From Icerya purchasi (Eukaryota > Arthropoda > Insecta > Hemiptera > Monophlebidae): a stretch of 64,000 nt of DNA. The translations under genes and the position numbers were made by a program. A model generated the notes under the pieces. That model was not told where the DNA came from and did no database searches. It saw nothing but the letters and a program-made list of their open reading frames with translations. Where the stretch lies: contig CM077115.1 of assembly GCA_039619475.1 (NCBI GenBank), positions 393,362,557-393,426,556 on the forward strand, given 5' to 3'. Shown here piece after piece: positions 35,426 to 47,405 of this stretch; positions within the stretch are counted from its first letter, which is position 1, and the number at the start of each line of letters is the position of its first letter.

Positions 35426-38400
35426 CTATAGAAAAAGAAAAAAAAAAGCAACAAGAATTAACTATAGTTCAGAAAAATACGTGTCAGGTTTCCTAAAATT
35501 AAGTTAAAAACACTTAAAGTAAAACGTTTTTAATCGATAATGAACAATATGAAATTTACCCCGCCCAAAAAAAAAAATAAATAAAAAAATAAATAAAAGT
35601 ACAGAACATAGTAATACCGAAACGCATAGTAACCGAAACGAATGAGAAATCCGCATGCCAGGCTATATCTTTGGAAACTCCGATTCCAAAATATCGTAAA
35701 TGAATTATGTGAGAAAAGCAGGCCTAAAGTTCGACCGACCGCAACTTTTCAGGTGTACTATCGCTCGAGTTCGTCTGATCTGACTATAGAATTGAGCGAG
35801 GGGACAAATTGTCGGCGCCAGGAGACAAAATAGCGCGGTCAATTGGCCAACATCAAGGTTAATAGTTGAGACGTAGCTTCGGAGTGTGGTTTTTAGAGAA
35901 CAATTAACCGTGCGAATTATCGGCCTTCCGGTGGAGAAATTAATAACCGAAGAAGATATCTGCGGTGCTAAATGGTACTTTTTCACTTAAAAATTCGCTA
36001 ATACCTCAGACATTGTTGTAGTAAAGTAATTCTAAGATCGGTGAAAAATGTTTAATTCGGTCGAACGATCATGAAGAGGTCGATCTGTTGGTTTTTCTTT
36101 TATTGTTTAATAAAAAAAAAAAAGAAAAAAAAGGTAATTATCAATATAACTTACCCGTTCATTTATTTGTGTACGTATAATTAATTTTATTCGAGTAAAT
36201 AATTAGATTTATATATTCGATATACGGTAAATATTAATATAACTTTCGTTATGATTTCATATAAATCCGAACAAATATTTCGGAGGAAGAGATTTTTGAT
36301 GAAACAACAAATCAATCATTTGTGTCTGCGGTAGGTAATTAAAGTAACCGTGGAGATACTTATACCATTTCTCCGCTTTAATTGATATTTTATTTTTATA
36401 CTTACTATTTTCAATTATACGTAGGAAGAAATTTCGTTGGATATCTACGGATGTAGATCCGTTACTGTTCATTGCGTTATTATTATTACTATTTGTGTTT
36501 TTTTTATTTACTTTTTTTTCGATACCATTTATGGCTGAACTTGGAAAAATTTATGTAAACCAAATGTACAAATTTAAAATTCTAAAAGGAAAATAATTAT
36601 TCGGATATCGAGATTTCAAAACAGATTTTAATTTAATACATTCGTTACTAATTAGCTCCTTTAATTTCGGTTAACAAATAAATCGCACGAACAGAAAATG
36701 TCTAACTTGCTCAACGAATAATCATAAAATATATATATATATATATATATATAAGGATTACTTAGGAACAATTATTACCTGTAAAAGTCATAAATAAGTC
36801 GTCAGTTGCGAAACATATCATCAAATTTAATCAAAAATTCGCATAAACGCACGCGTTCATTTTATAATATATATGATTTTAATTTACTGAAGAATGCTCA
36901 AAGCGTATCACATTAATTTCGAAATTGAAATACATTTTATTTTATTATCCGGGTTTAATTATTAATCGAAATCAACAGATCAGATGATATTAGTTGTAAA
37001 TTACACCTGCTTAATCGATCTTTGTTGAACTTCCAACACGACTACTACGCGAAAAGTAGAAATATGTTGGAAAAAAATTCAAAATAAAAAAAAAACCCGC
37101 TACGACTGATCAATTGTCCGGACAAAAAAGAAACAATTTAAGATTTGAAAACAATAATCATCGGGTATATTAAAGGTTTAAGGAAATATTTGGTCTGCAT
37201 TCGCTGTGGATTTAATAATTTATTTATCATTAAAGAAGTATATCATTAGACGCGGTCGAGAACGACTTTATATAAAATAAGAGAATATTTAGTAAAAAAA
37301 TAAATAAAAAGGAAACAGTGAAACCGAAAGGAATTAAGGAAGAAACGTTTATTAATTGGTAACTCGGAGAATTAAAATGCCAGCTAATAGTAGGCACAGC
37401 TGTGTTCCGTTTGAGTGGCATATCGCGCATTGGAAGTATCAACAATTATCTTCATTTGCGTTAATTGAACGTAGCAGCTGACAAGTTCAAAAGAAAAAAA
37501 ATATACGCGAAAAAATTGCTTTTTTACCTTACTTTTTTTTTCTATTTTTTTTTTATTTTTTATTTTTTAAAAAAAAACAATCTTCGAACGATATCTCTCA
37601 TTCTATATGTTTTTGCGTTTTCTGGATAATATTACACGACATGTGCATGAAAATAAAAAAAAAAATTGCTATGTCCTATCCAATTAAGGTTAATCGGGTT
37701 TCATTGTCTGTTTAAATTTTTTGACCTCTGTAATTTTTATACATTTCGGTGATAACTCGATGATTCGGTGTGGATAAAATTACGTCAGCAATTTCGAGCA
37801 ATGCGCGCTCGAATCCGGGGACGTTGCAGTCAAAGACAATTTCCGAGAAAAATACATTGTACGCATGTGCAAGCAATTTCGCCTTGAGGAAAACTGCTAG
37901 CAAGAAGAGGCTAAATAAAAGAAAATCCTCTGCCGATGATACGACTTAAATTTGAATGTGAATGGGAACATACGAAATTTTACGCCATTGCTGTCGTAAA
38001 ATTTAAGCTCGCCGGAGGCCATTCTGACTTAAACTTCCTCAGACCGACAATAGTCAGTGCAAACTATTCGCCTGCGTAGGAAAGAAGCTAGCGTGACATT
38101 AGCATTTCTAAAGAAAAATTCGTTTTGCAGAAATACATCTTTTTCTGGAAATCACTCTACCGAACGGAAAATACAGCCACGCGAAATATTCATATTCAGC
38201 GTCACCGTCGACAAACCGATACGTTACGTCATTAGATGGCGGAAAATTTGCTAAATAAATGACGCTTCGTAAAATATCCTATTCCGATGTGAGGAAAGAA
38301 GATTAATACGGTTTTTCATAAGCGCTGTTGCAGCATAACGCCTTTAAAAAAGAAATAAATCATCGCCCTTCTTCTAAGGAAAAAAAAAGTAAATAGGCTA

Positions 38401-39090
38401 ATTTCATAGTCTGACTATCCCCGATAGAGCGCATTTACTTTCTTTGATCCGTTTTTGTTTTTTTTTGTATTTTTTTATATGACGCGAACGATTCTCAAGT
38501 TTGTAGCTGTACAAATATTTAAAAAAAAAAACGGCGTATTTCCGTCTGGTGAGTTTATTGAGAACACATCTTCCTTTTCCTGTTTTTTTCTTTTTTTTCT
38601 TTTTTTTTTCCATCTTAAAAATTATTTTTATTAACGACCAAAATTTAAAAGAAAATCATTCAAAAACTTTGCAATACGCAAGGTTAGCGCTGCCGTGTCG
38701 TGTATAATGCATAAATTAAGTTAACGTCCTGCTCTAACTGAAATTTTAGACCTTTTTTTTTTTTAATCCCAGAATTTGTGTGGTTGTACTGTTTCTCTCT
38801 TCCAACAAGTTAGCAAAAAGAGAGCATTTCAAAAGACACAGTCACTCTGCAGCGATACTTATCCGCCCGTATTCAAAACGGACATGTAAATTAAAGCGTA
38901 ATATCGATAAATATATCAATGCCTTCGAATTGCTGGCACAAATCAATTTCCGAACAACAATTCGCGACTACACAGATACATGGAAATCCCATATAACAGA
39001 AAAATGAATGTTGTGCCGACTTGTCCCCGCCCGAACTGTACTCATATACAACTACAATTCACTCCAATACTACCATGACCAGATATTCGT
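35426..39090. other. No recognisable feature
   Basis: Probably intron or upstream DNA of the SLC22 gene on the minus strand. A (TA)n tract lies at 36730-36753. Frames of 63-93 codons (for example minus 35705-35986 and 37712-37903) match nothing I know. A short first exon could be hidden here but cannot be picked out by eye. Confidence 0.4.
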
Positions 39091-39092
39091 TA

Positions 39093-39830
39093 CATTTTTA
39101 ACTAACTTCAAAAAAAGCAGGAGGTTTTCAATTCGACTGTATTTTTTTTTTTTTTCTATTTTTCTATGTGTGTTACCTCAGAACTTTTTTCTAGGTGAAC
39201 CGATTTTTTTTGATGGTTCTTCTTTTATTTGAAAGCTAGTGCTTCTCATGTGCTCCGATTTAAATTTGATCAAGATTTCACCAGTAGTTTTTGAGTTATC
39301 CGTAATAATGCTTGACGTGTATTATGTGTGACCTTCATTGTCGCAAGACAGATTTCGTAGCCTCGTTATTTTGGTCTACGATCTGTCGTCGTAATTGATT
39401 TTTAACAAGAAAAAAAATTCAAGTATAACGCCAAAAATTGCAAAATAAAATGTTTTTTTACAAAAAATAAATAACGACTTCGAGGTAATAAAAAATGCAC
39501 TAGAAAGTAAAAAATAATTACTCTCAATAAGAAAATATATATTAGAGTGATATAACTTAAAATGATATCGTTATTCTTATACAATATTAATACTTATTGG
39601 AGTAGGCAACAAATTCATATTAAAAAAATTGTTCCTAAATATTGTAATATGAATTTGATGCCGACTCTGATTAAGGTATTAATATTGTATAAGAATTACG
39701 ATATCACCTTAAGTTGTACCACTCAGATATATATTATCTTGTCGGGAGTAATTATTTTTTACTTTTTAGTGCATTTCTTATTACCTTGAAGTCGGTATTT
39801 ATTTTTTGTAAAAAAACATTTTATATATTA
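39093..39830 (+). repeat. Composite foldback MITE, copy B
   Basis: The plus-strand block starts AACTAACTTCAAAAAAAGCA. It then has TTACCTCAGAACTTTTTTCT, 'AGGTGAACCGATTTTTTTTG', 'AGTAGTTTTTGAGTTATCC' and a small hairpin at about 39345-39395 (GACAGATTTCGTAG / CTACGATCTGTCG). A foldback of 39444-39827 follows. Its arms (ATAACGACTTCGAGG / CCTTGAAGTCGGTAT; GCACTAGAAAGTAAAAAATA / TATTTTTTACTTTTTAGTGC) are about 165 bases each. The overall order is the reverse complement of copy A at 13928-14775. Short frames inside are arm by-products. Possible outer ends: AACTAACTTCAAA and ...TTGAAGTCGGTATT. Confidence 0.8.
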
Positions 39831-39832
39831 CC

Positions 39833-39868
<36 letters not shown>

Positions 39869-40562
39869 ATTCTTCTGTGTGTGTGTGTATGTGACTGAAC
39901 TCCTCCTAAAAGGCTGGACCGATTTTGATGAAATTTTATGTGTGTGTTCAAAAATGGATTCGAGAATGGTTTAGATTCATAATTCAGTAAACTACAAAAT
40001 GTTTCTACGAATTTATGAAGAAAATTCATGTTTTTTTTGCCGTTTTTAGTCCAAAAGGAGGGTTTAAATAATTTTTTATCCGTAATTTTTGAATTTCATA
40101 AAAGGGCTCCTGCGTTTTGTTTTATATTTTGAATTTTGCTTTTAAAGAGTTATTTGGTGACGAATTACGATTTTTTTAAAGGTATTTTTGTGGTCGTTCT
40201 AAATCCCATATTATATATTCTAGACGGTTTTTTGCCGCCTAGAGTAATCGCTGAGTGTGTGCTCTGTGTTCTTAGCTAATGATATAGCCCAAAAAAAAAA
40301 AACGTATTTCCAAAGTAATTTACTTTAAATTTTTAATATAAATTTATACTGATTTTTATTATTAAGGTGAATAATGCCTTGCTGCCACGTGAATTACATT
40401 CATTTCAGTGTAATTGAAATATTTGTCTTTTTGGTTTTTGCAAATTTAATACATTTTGAGTATTAATTTCTTCTTAATAAAAAACTAAATTTAATTCAGC
40501 TAATAAGTTAACACAAAATTTATTGTTCCTGTGGTGGTACGAAGTTCGCCGGGTCAGCTAGT
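39831..40562 (+). mobile_element. Non-autonomous Helitron
   Basis: After a (TA)n start (39832-39866) comes TTCTTCTGTGTGTGTGTATG, then TGACTGAACTCCTCC and GGCTGGACCGATTTTGATGA, a typical leader of insect Helitrons. The 3' end is GTACGAAGTTCGCCGGGTCA followed by GCTAG|T at 40562: a short CGAA-g-TTCG hairpin about ten bases before a CTAG terminus with a T flank. This is the Helitron rule (CTRR|T). The 5' TC start is not certain because of the TA tract. No Rep/helicase coding sequence, so it would depend on proteins in trans. Confidence 0.7.
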
Positions 40563-40567
40563 ATATA

Positions 40568-41890
40568 TACACCCTGTCAAGAAAGTATCGGGAATTGTCA
40601 ATTTAAATCTCCCGGGTAATAGCTACGCAGATAATTTTTTTTTTCCAGGTTGGTACAACTGTTTTGTATTATGATGCCTATTTTTAGCGCGATCTGTCAA
40701 CCAGTGTGTTTACAGCAGCTGTTAAAATCAGTCGACCTTGAAGTGTTTTGTCGAAGTTTTACAATGAGTGAAAATATTGAACAACGTACTTGTGTTAAAT
40801 TCTGTGTTTCGAACGAAATTTCTTGTGCCGATACACTGAAAATGTTACAGAAGGCTTTTGGTGAATCTGCTTTATCAAAAACGCGGGTTTACGAGTGGTA
40901 CAGAGCGTTCAAGGATGGTCGGGAGACGGTCGAAGACATGCCTCGCTCTGGACGGCCTTCAACGAGTGTGACCGATGATAACGTCGATAAAATCAAGGAA
41001 ATCGTTGCTGAAAATTGTCATGTGAGCTTGAGAGAGATGGCTCATGGATTGGGCATGTCACACGAGAGCGTACGTACGATTGTGCACGAAAAATTGGGTA
41101 TGCAACGCGTTGCGGCTCGGCTTGTTCCGAAAGACCTGAATTTCTTTCAAAAAAAGTACCGAGAACAGGTAGCTGCAGACATGCTGGATCGAGCCAATTT
41201 GGATCCTACCTTCTTGGAAAAGATAATTACTGGTGACGAGACATGGGTGTACGAGTACGACACGCTTACGAACCAGCAATCGTCCGAATGGCGGCCAATT
41301 GGCGCGCCAAAGCCGAAAAAACCTCGCCAAAGCCGATCGAAAGTGAAGATCATGTTGATTGTTTTCTTCGATATTCGAGGCGTGGTACACTATGAATATG
41401 TGCCAGCCGGACAGACAGTCACCAAAGAGTTTTACTTAAGTGTTTTGAGACGTTTGAGAGAGGCTATCCGTCGTAAACGTAACGATTTGTGGGTCGACAA
41501 TTCTTGGATTCTCCATCACGATAATGCGCCGTCTCACAAAGCCATAATTGTGAATGAGTTTTTGGCCAAACACTCGGTAAATATCATCGAACAACCGCCG
41601 TATTCAACAGATTTAGCACCCTGCGACTTCTTCCTATTCTCAAAACTCAAATTTCCGCTACGGGGAATGCGCTTCAAATCGATTGATGACATCAAGACGA
41701 ATGCGACGCGAGAGCTAAGGGCCATCCCGGAAACCGCCTATCAGAAGTGCTTTGCCGAGTGGAAAAAGCGTTGGCATATGTGCATCGCTTCGAATGGATG
41801 TTATTTTGAAGGTGACAAAATAAATTTGGATAAAAATTAAAAATTGTTCGTTTTATTTAACAATTCCCGATACTTTCTTGACAGGGTGTA
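40568..41890 (+). mobile_element. Intact mariner element with perfect terminal inverted repeats
   Basis: Left end CACCCTGTCAAGAAAGTATC (from 40570) continues to GGGAATTG at 40597. The right end, 41861-41888, is its exact reverse complement over 28 bases. Both sides are flanked by TA (40568-40569 and 41889-41890), the mariner target duplication. The element is about 1.32 kb, full-length for the family, with one uninterrupted transposase frame. It lies in a TA tract directly beside the Helitron 3' end. Confidence 0.95.
40764..41840 (+). CDS. mariner transposase (DD34D), intact
   Basis: Encodes a 358-residue Tc1/mariner-superfamily transposase, which cuts and pastes the element at TA sites in the nucleus. 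I chose the ATG at 40764 (MSENIEQRTCVKFC) because the N-terminal HTH_48-type domain starts here in the family. The in-frame ATG at 40650 adds 38 unrelated residues. First HTH region: about residues 8-60 (ISCADTLKMLQKAFG, 'RVYEWYRAFKDGRE'), then the 'DMPRSGRPSTS' linker. Second HTH: about 70-110 (REMAHGLGMSHESVRTIVHE). A VPKDL block matches the WVPHEL position. Catalytic triad: Asp in TGDETWVYEY, Asp in HHDNAPSH and Asp in APCDFFLF, with exactly 34 residues between the last two. YSTDLAP replaces the usual YSPDLAP. The 345-360 residue length is normal. There are no stops or frameshifts, so it may be active. Transcription is presumably from the short 5' UTR at 40598-40763. Confidence 0.95.
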   Translation: MSENIEQRTCVKFCVSNEISCADTLKMLQKAFGESALSKTRVYEWYRAFKDGRETVEDMPRSGRPSTSVTDDNVDKIKEIVAENCHVSLREMAHGLGMSHESVRTIVHEKLGMQRVAARLVPKDLNFFQKKYREQVAADMLDRANLDPTFLEKIITGDETWVYEYDTLTNQQSSEWRPIGAPKPKKPRQSRSKVKIMLIVFFDIRGVVHYEYVPAGQTVTKEFYLSVLRRLREAIRRKRNDLWVDNSWILHHDNAPSHKAIIVNEFLAKHSVNIIEQPPYSTDLAPCDFFLFSKLKFPLRGMRFKSIDDIKTNATRELRAIPETAYQKCFAEWKKRWHMCIASNGCYFEGDKINLDKN

Positions 41891-43500
41891 TTTAACAGGT
41901 AACAACAGTTCGCTTAAAAATGGCGAGTTGCTTGTCTAATACGTAACGGTAGATAAGATTGTTTCAGCGTTCCTTTTTGCCGAAGCAGCAATATATTAAA
42001 AACTTGGGGAAAAATGGAAAAAAAGCGCTTTAGTTTAGGCATTTTTCTGTTTTCCGCTTCATGAGATTGGTGGGGTAATGTCTCGGTATAAAAACTTATT
42101 TATTACCTCTGTCACTGCACGAAATAATTACACTGCCGAGACAGTTATTTCGTTATAAAATACATATATAGTGGGTCTCTTTATAATCTCCTTCCCACAG
42201 TTTTATTCTTAATCCTGAGGGAAATGTGAAAAAACCGTTATGAAACATATAAAGTTTTAAAATAAATGTATGACTACAATAGAATTTAAACTAATTTATA
42301 CGCAAAACCGTAAATTAATTGTTTTTCAATTGTGAAGAGAATGACGACGTAGTAATCGAAATTTACTCTTCCGTATTTATTTGAAGCTTCAGAAGGGGGG
42401 AGGGGGTCTCATAGCCCGAAATTAAATAAATCTAATTAAAAGCATTTGCAAAAATTTTGCACAGAGATATTCAACGCATTTTATTATAGAATAAAATTAA
42501 TGTAGGAAAAGATCGCGTATATAGAAAAAAATTGCAGTGCGAACGTAAAATGACGGTCTTTGTAGCATGAATTCCGTTTTCGGAATAGTGCGTATTCCTC
42601 AAAGGCTAAATTTTTCAATTCTCCCGTTAAGTTTCCAACTGTCCGAGCAACATTGTGATAAAACATCAAACCGCTGCATGCCTGTGCAAGTTAACATATT
42701 TTTGTATAAGCAATTTCTTTTACTTTCTTCATGGAGAACTACGATCTTTATAGAAACATGTAATAATATATAGTTTTTCCTACCGTTCATGCCTTTCTCC
42801 ATCGTATCCGTTTTGTTTCGGCACTAGTGTGAAAATGTATGCTCACATTCTGCAGTCTCGTCTAAACGCATTCGGTATACCTTGGCTATATCAATGTTAA
42901 ATCATCGTATACATCTTGCATTGGAGACTAGTTTTTTACCGATTTAAATTTCACCATCTGCTGTGCAGTAACTCGGTTGAACATATTTTCTAAACATATT
43001 ATATAGAATAACAGAGCTTACATTTTCAACATCTTTCTCAGTCTGGGGTTCCATGGTGAAGAGCTATCGTAACAGACTGGGGTCACGCTTATTATTATTT
43101 TTTTTGCCTGTACTAGAAACTCTTATCATTTTCTTAGCCGAAAACTTATCTATAATCTGTAAAGCATAAAGATTTTGAGCTGCGATATGTAAAATGCGAA
43201 GATGAATTGCCACTTTACTTACTTTCGCATGTATGCAAGTCGCAACACGTCGGCGTAAAACGTTTTCCACAGTAAGTGCGACACGTATATTGCACGATAA
43301 CTGCAGCAATCGCATTAGACTTCTTCGGCATAAATACCGATTTTAATTGGGGCCAAACTGCCATTAATTATCTTGACTGCTGCACTATTTCCTTGGCGAA
43401 CCCGTCCGAGATCTTTTACGGACTTTTATATATATCTTCATCTCTCGAAATAATTTCCCCGTATGCCGTTTCCAAGTTTTTATCCTATCCTAAAGATTCC
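41891..43500. other. No recognisable feature
   Basis: AT-rich. A G-run at 42392-42403 (GGGGGGAGGGGG) recalls the inner part of the hAT-like end at 22640 but lacks the rest. Nothing else identified. Confidence 0.45.
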
Positions 43501-44090
43501 TCAGTATTGCGTTACCATCATAGGATCTATCTTTTCCGGCGATTCCGATCACTTCCTTGACTTTTTTCACTTTCGACTCTTTCAACTTCGTTACAACCAT
43601 TTTCTTTTTCGGAAAGTTTTAGCTTCAATTTCGGCAGTTCACAAATAGTCTGTATTTCTTCGCGAACTTTTCATCTTTCGTTGCTCTTTCAATCTTCTGA
43701 ACTTTACGAAACCAAATTTTCATTGCCCTAACAAAACCAACTTACGATCGGACCCCCCACATAACTGTCTTTGCGCTAATTTAAGTGTACATCCAATTTC
43801 GTATTCCCAACTGATGCGTGAAAATATAATCGTCTTACTGACGCATTTATTAGAAGTAAAAAAAATCGTGTTCATACGGGGAAAAAAAGGAAAAATCACG
43901 CTAATCTATCACTGAATATTCCGGACTTCTAAAGTTTCCGACTTTAACCATTTTTTTAACCAGTTTCGACGTTCTAGTCGTCTGTTGCAATATCGATCTC
44001 GCATTTCTTTTTCGGTTTTTCGTAGCTCTTTCATTCGATTATAGAGCCGTTCTCTTCGGTTTTATCTTCGGCTAGTCAGGTGTCTTATAT
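43500..44090 (-). mobile_element. Possible RTE-like LINE linker region, highly decayed
   Basis: The minus strand encodes a charged segment 'ERLYNRMKELRKTEKEMRDR' with YCNRRLERRNWLKKWLKS (about 43935-44075). Further down it has 'KVKEVIGIAGKDRSYDGN', a stop and IKTWKRHTGKLF (about 43420-43560). The second piece resembles the 'I.D.DG.IL.....I..RW..Y...LF' block between endonuclease and RT in RTE-like LINEs. Several stops. The resemblance is weak. Confidence 0.3.
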
Positions 44091-45200
44091 TCATCGTGCA
44101 ATAATTAGTTGCTGACTTCAGCACTATTGCTCGGCCGAATAAGGTAGTATGAAATCCGTCTATAGCCAATTACGGACGAGAAAATCAAGCTTAACCGGTG
44201 GTCGCAGATGGATTTAACGTGTCGATATCAAGTGTACGCCGTGAATATGTCTTAACGAATATAAATCGGCTAATAAACGTCATCGGTTAACGTGTGTGAC
44301 GTAAATTATAAAGCCCTACAAACGAATCAGCATCACCGCAGCAGCCTTGTAATTATCATTTATTTGTAATTAATCGTTACACTCGAAACACATGTTCCAA
44401 CAGAATGCTCCAATAGCCACAATGAATGCGTTAAATTGTTTGGTTTCGTTTTTTTTCTTTCTTGGATTCCTATTACGTTAATTTTTCCAGTCATTGCCAC
44501 ATTATGGTTACGATAATTAAGTACACTGAAACGAGGATATTCGATCGTATTTTTTGCAAACAAACACCGTGTACATGTATGTATAGAGCAAAGTTTAGTT
44601 TGGAACGTGCAGCGGTTAAATATATTCTCATTTATTTAATCATTATAAATACAAGTGAAATTATTTGATTCCAGAATTTTACATATTGCAACTTTTGCCA
44701 GGAGTTTGCCGCGAATCTGATGAAAATGGAGGTAACCGAAAAAGAGAATGTAAAAAAGAAATTCACTTTCCCCCCATACATTTTTTTGAAATGCGAGAAA
44801 TTTGAAGCGATAAGTGAAATCTGGCGACGAGAAAAGAAAAACGCAAAATGCAATGAAACGATTGGATATTGAGAAGCAAATTTGGACCAATTTTGATTTT
44901 TTCGTATACTAGTTTTCTGTTTTTTAAATTCCACCATAATTTACGTTTTACGGGTGTTTTTTTACTTGATATACCTATTTTTAACGAGTCTCCATTTAAT
45001 GAGAGGATATATTAAGTGCTCAAAACAGTTTCTTTGTTCAACACATGACAAATCCAATATTCAGAGCCGAATTGATGGTTATCCTACGTTCCGTCATTTT
45101 AATTTCCTCCAAATAACTTAGCTTCTAAATTTTTAATTATATCAAACTCCATGTTCGCCTTTCACTGATCATTCATGTGATTTTATCATACTCCACATAC
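44091..45200. other. No recognisable feature
   Basis: AT-rich. Minus-strand frames of 84-101 codons at 44632-44937 are low-complexity F/S/I-rich sequence without motifs. Confidence 0.45.
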
Positions 45201-45224
45201 GCTTAATTATCCATGTTCCTTCTT

Positions 45225-45480
45225 CCCCTCATTCCATTCAAATCGATTTGCTGTTGGATGACTACTCGGGCATCTTCGGTAATGAAGCGGCGGACTCCTT
45301 GGCTCGGGTTGCTGCCTCTTCTCACTTCTTCTTTAAAAAAACAATCCCATCGCGTCTAATCTTCTTCCGTTGTGCAAAGGTTTTCATTCAGTTTGCTGCA
45401 ACTTGGTCTTCCTACTCCATATTGCGCCTCTTATAACTTATCTTTTCCCTCTCCACACATTGCTCCCATTATTTGTTCAT
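45225..45480 (+). mobile_element. LINE RNase H C-terminal fragment (same family as 30.4-33.7 kb)
   Basis: The plus strand encodes DDYSGIFGNEAADSLARVAA then SSHFFFKKTIPSRL. It matches the RNase H end 'W.PGH.GI.GNEAADSLA..AAS'. It is close to the minus-strand LINE at 30640-30720, which has NGTADSLAQVAASFCSFFKK. The W.PGH half is mutated to LLLDDYSG. No other part of the element is recognisable, so this is a short relic in the opposite orientation. Confidence 0.75.
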
Positions 45481-45576
45481 TCCTCCTAACAACATTTGAT
45501 ATCGTATGAAAATATAATTGACTCCTTCCTTTTCTAATTGTTTCTGGGTAAAGGCCGGGCGGACTTTATATGCTAG

Positions 45577-45719
45577 AAATTCAGAAGTAGAGTTTTTTCT
45601 TTCTTTTTTTTTTTAATTTTTAATTTTTTGTGCTCGTCAACCGGGGGGGAGGGGGGAGAGGTTGACAAGCACAAAAAATTTTAAAAAAAAAAGAAAGAAA
45701 AAACTCTACTTCTGAATTT
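45577..45719. repeat. Long near-perfect hairpin with G-rich loop
   Basis: The left arm 45577-45642 starts AAATTCAGAAGTAGAG and ends GTGCTCGTCAACC. The right arm 45660-45719 is its reverse complement (GGTTGACAAGCAC ... CTCTACTTCTGAATTT). Differences are one 6-base insertion and one mismatch. The 17-base loop is GGGGGGGAGGGGGGAGA-like. A foldback MITE is the simplest explanation. No coding capacity. Confidence 0.9.
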
Positions 45720-47335
45720 GCCAGCGCATACACATTTTGTTCTAATTAATGACAGATTATAATTACTTTTTTTCCCTACAAGACAAATGAAAACAAGTAG
45801 CTTCTATTACACGTATTTCGCGTATAAATGAAAATTTTGGAATACCAATGTGAACACCTTAACTTTTGCCTGAACCTACATTGGAAATTACACTACGAAG
45901 CTGTTCAATTAAAAATACAGTCGGTTAGATGAACAATAAATAAATTGACAAACGATGAAAGTTAAAAGAACAAAATTCTTTCCGGCTTTATTGAGTAATT
46001 TGAATTATACACAAATCGTAAAATTCCGTCACAACATGCCCAATTAATTTACCGCGTACGTAATAGGAAGATTTTCATTAAAACGAGCTGCAGTCAAATC
46101 CGCGTGAAATCAAATTATAGAGGAGCCAAAAATAAAATCTATCGAACCCTATCCTACTTTTTAAGTACGTGCATTTATGCGCATGAATTTGTGTGTGTAT
46201 CTGTGTGAAAAATTTATATAAGGGGTGATCGGCGAAATTCTCTCTTACGTAACCGAACAAGGAGTGGAAAATTCATGAAAACCGAATTTTATCAAAAGAA
46301 AATGTGGAAAAACAATGGAAAATCATTCCATTCCTCTTCTATAATACAACAAAAAAGAAAAAAAAAAAAGCATACATCCACAATATTATTACAAGGCAAT
46401 CACCGAATAAAAATTGAAACACGCGGTAATTACTAATGGTGGACAACTGTAATTTGTGCGTGTCGACTCGCTCAGAGTCAAATCGAACATTTTATACAAG
46501 TCTATTCTAACCGAAGCATCGAGTCGATATTTGATTTTCTCGTTAGCTTCTTTGAATTTCTGGTGCGGACATTCCGCGAATAAATCGGAAACGAACTGGT
46601 GACACTAATTTTTTTTTCATTATTGCAATCGTAAAAAAAAACTATTTCCATCAGTTAGTATCGAATTTGATTTTTCTTAAAAATCGATATATTTTTCAAC
46701 TATTTAGATATATTTTTGTTGTATTCATTCAATGCGCGTTTGTTCCTGCCATGTTTGGAATGGCGTAGTTTACGGGTAATGCTTGTAAATTTAATAAAAA
46801 TACGCGTTTAATACATGTCAAACTATTGAGTTAAGCGTCCAGGACCGCAGTAATATAAAACGTGGTCTTGATCACAAATAAGCTCAGACAAAGTGTTAAT
46901 TGAATTTGGTTTTTGCATTAGCTTTTAAAATAATTTTTATTTTATATAAACAACAAAAATATATACATGTATATTATTAGTTTTACGTTCTATAGTGATT
47001 GCGTAAGGTTATTTTACTTTTTACAAATTAAAATTTTATAGAAAGTACAAAAAGATTATATAGCCTTGTTTGTTTAGAAACTTGTTTGCCACGCACGTTT
47101 TGTACGCTCTCATTAAAGCTAAAGATGTGTAATATAATTCAAATTTTTAATGTATGGCTGGTAGAAAAAAATAATTATTTATAAGCAAAATTATTTGAAA
47201 TATTATTATCATTTGTTTATTACCATAAGAGAAAAACAGAACCAAAAAAATAAATTTTATACATTCTTTACAAAAAAAAAAAAAATAATTATTATTAACT
47301 ATCCTTGAAATAATAATAATAAATAATTTTCGGAA
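45720..47335. other. No recognisable feature
   Basis: AT-rich; nothing identified. Confidence 0.5.
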
Positions 47336-47349
47336 ACAACTGTGTTTTA

Positions 47350-47405
47350 AAAGATATATATTCGCTTAACGTTTAGACCAGCTTACACTGGCCATCATCA
47401 GATCC
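47350..47405 (-). other. Retroelement-end-like motif with hammerhead-like core
   Basis: On the minus strand: CTGATGA, then GGCCAG-tgtaag-CTGGTC (a 6-bp stem), then TAAACGTTAAGCG. The CTGATGA / stem / GAAAC arrangement is the core of hammerhead ribozymes, and similar motifs sit at the ends of some Penelope-like and related elements. Here the GAAA is TAAA and I do not see a clear third stem, so ribozyme activity is doubtful. Confidence 0.3.

Noticed and set aside
39402..39789. Similar 60-75 codon frames on opposite strands (both with IIFYFLVHFLLP)
   Set aside because: They are the two arms of the foldback MITE, not genes.
40650..40763. Longer transposase start at ATG 40650
   Set aside because: The extra 38 residues are unlike the family; the conserved N-terminal domain begins after the ATG at 40764.
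41015..41725. Other-frame ORFs inside the mariner
   Set aside because: Shadows of the transposase gene.
42385..42410. G-rich segment as a second hAT-like end
   Set aside because: Only the G-run is shared with 22640; no inverted partner or 8-bp flank was found.
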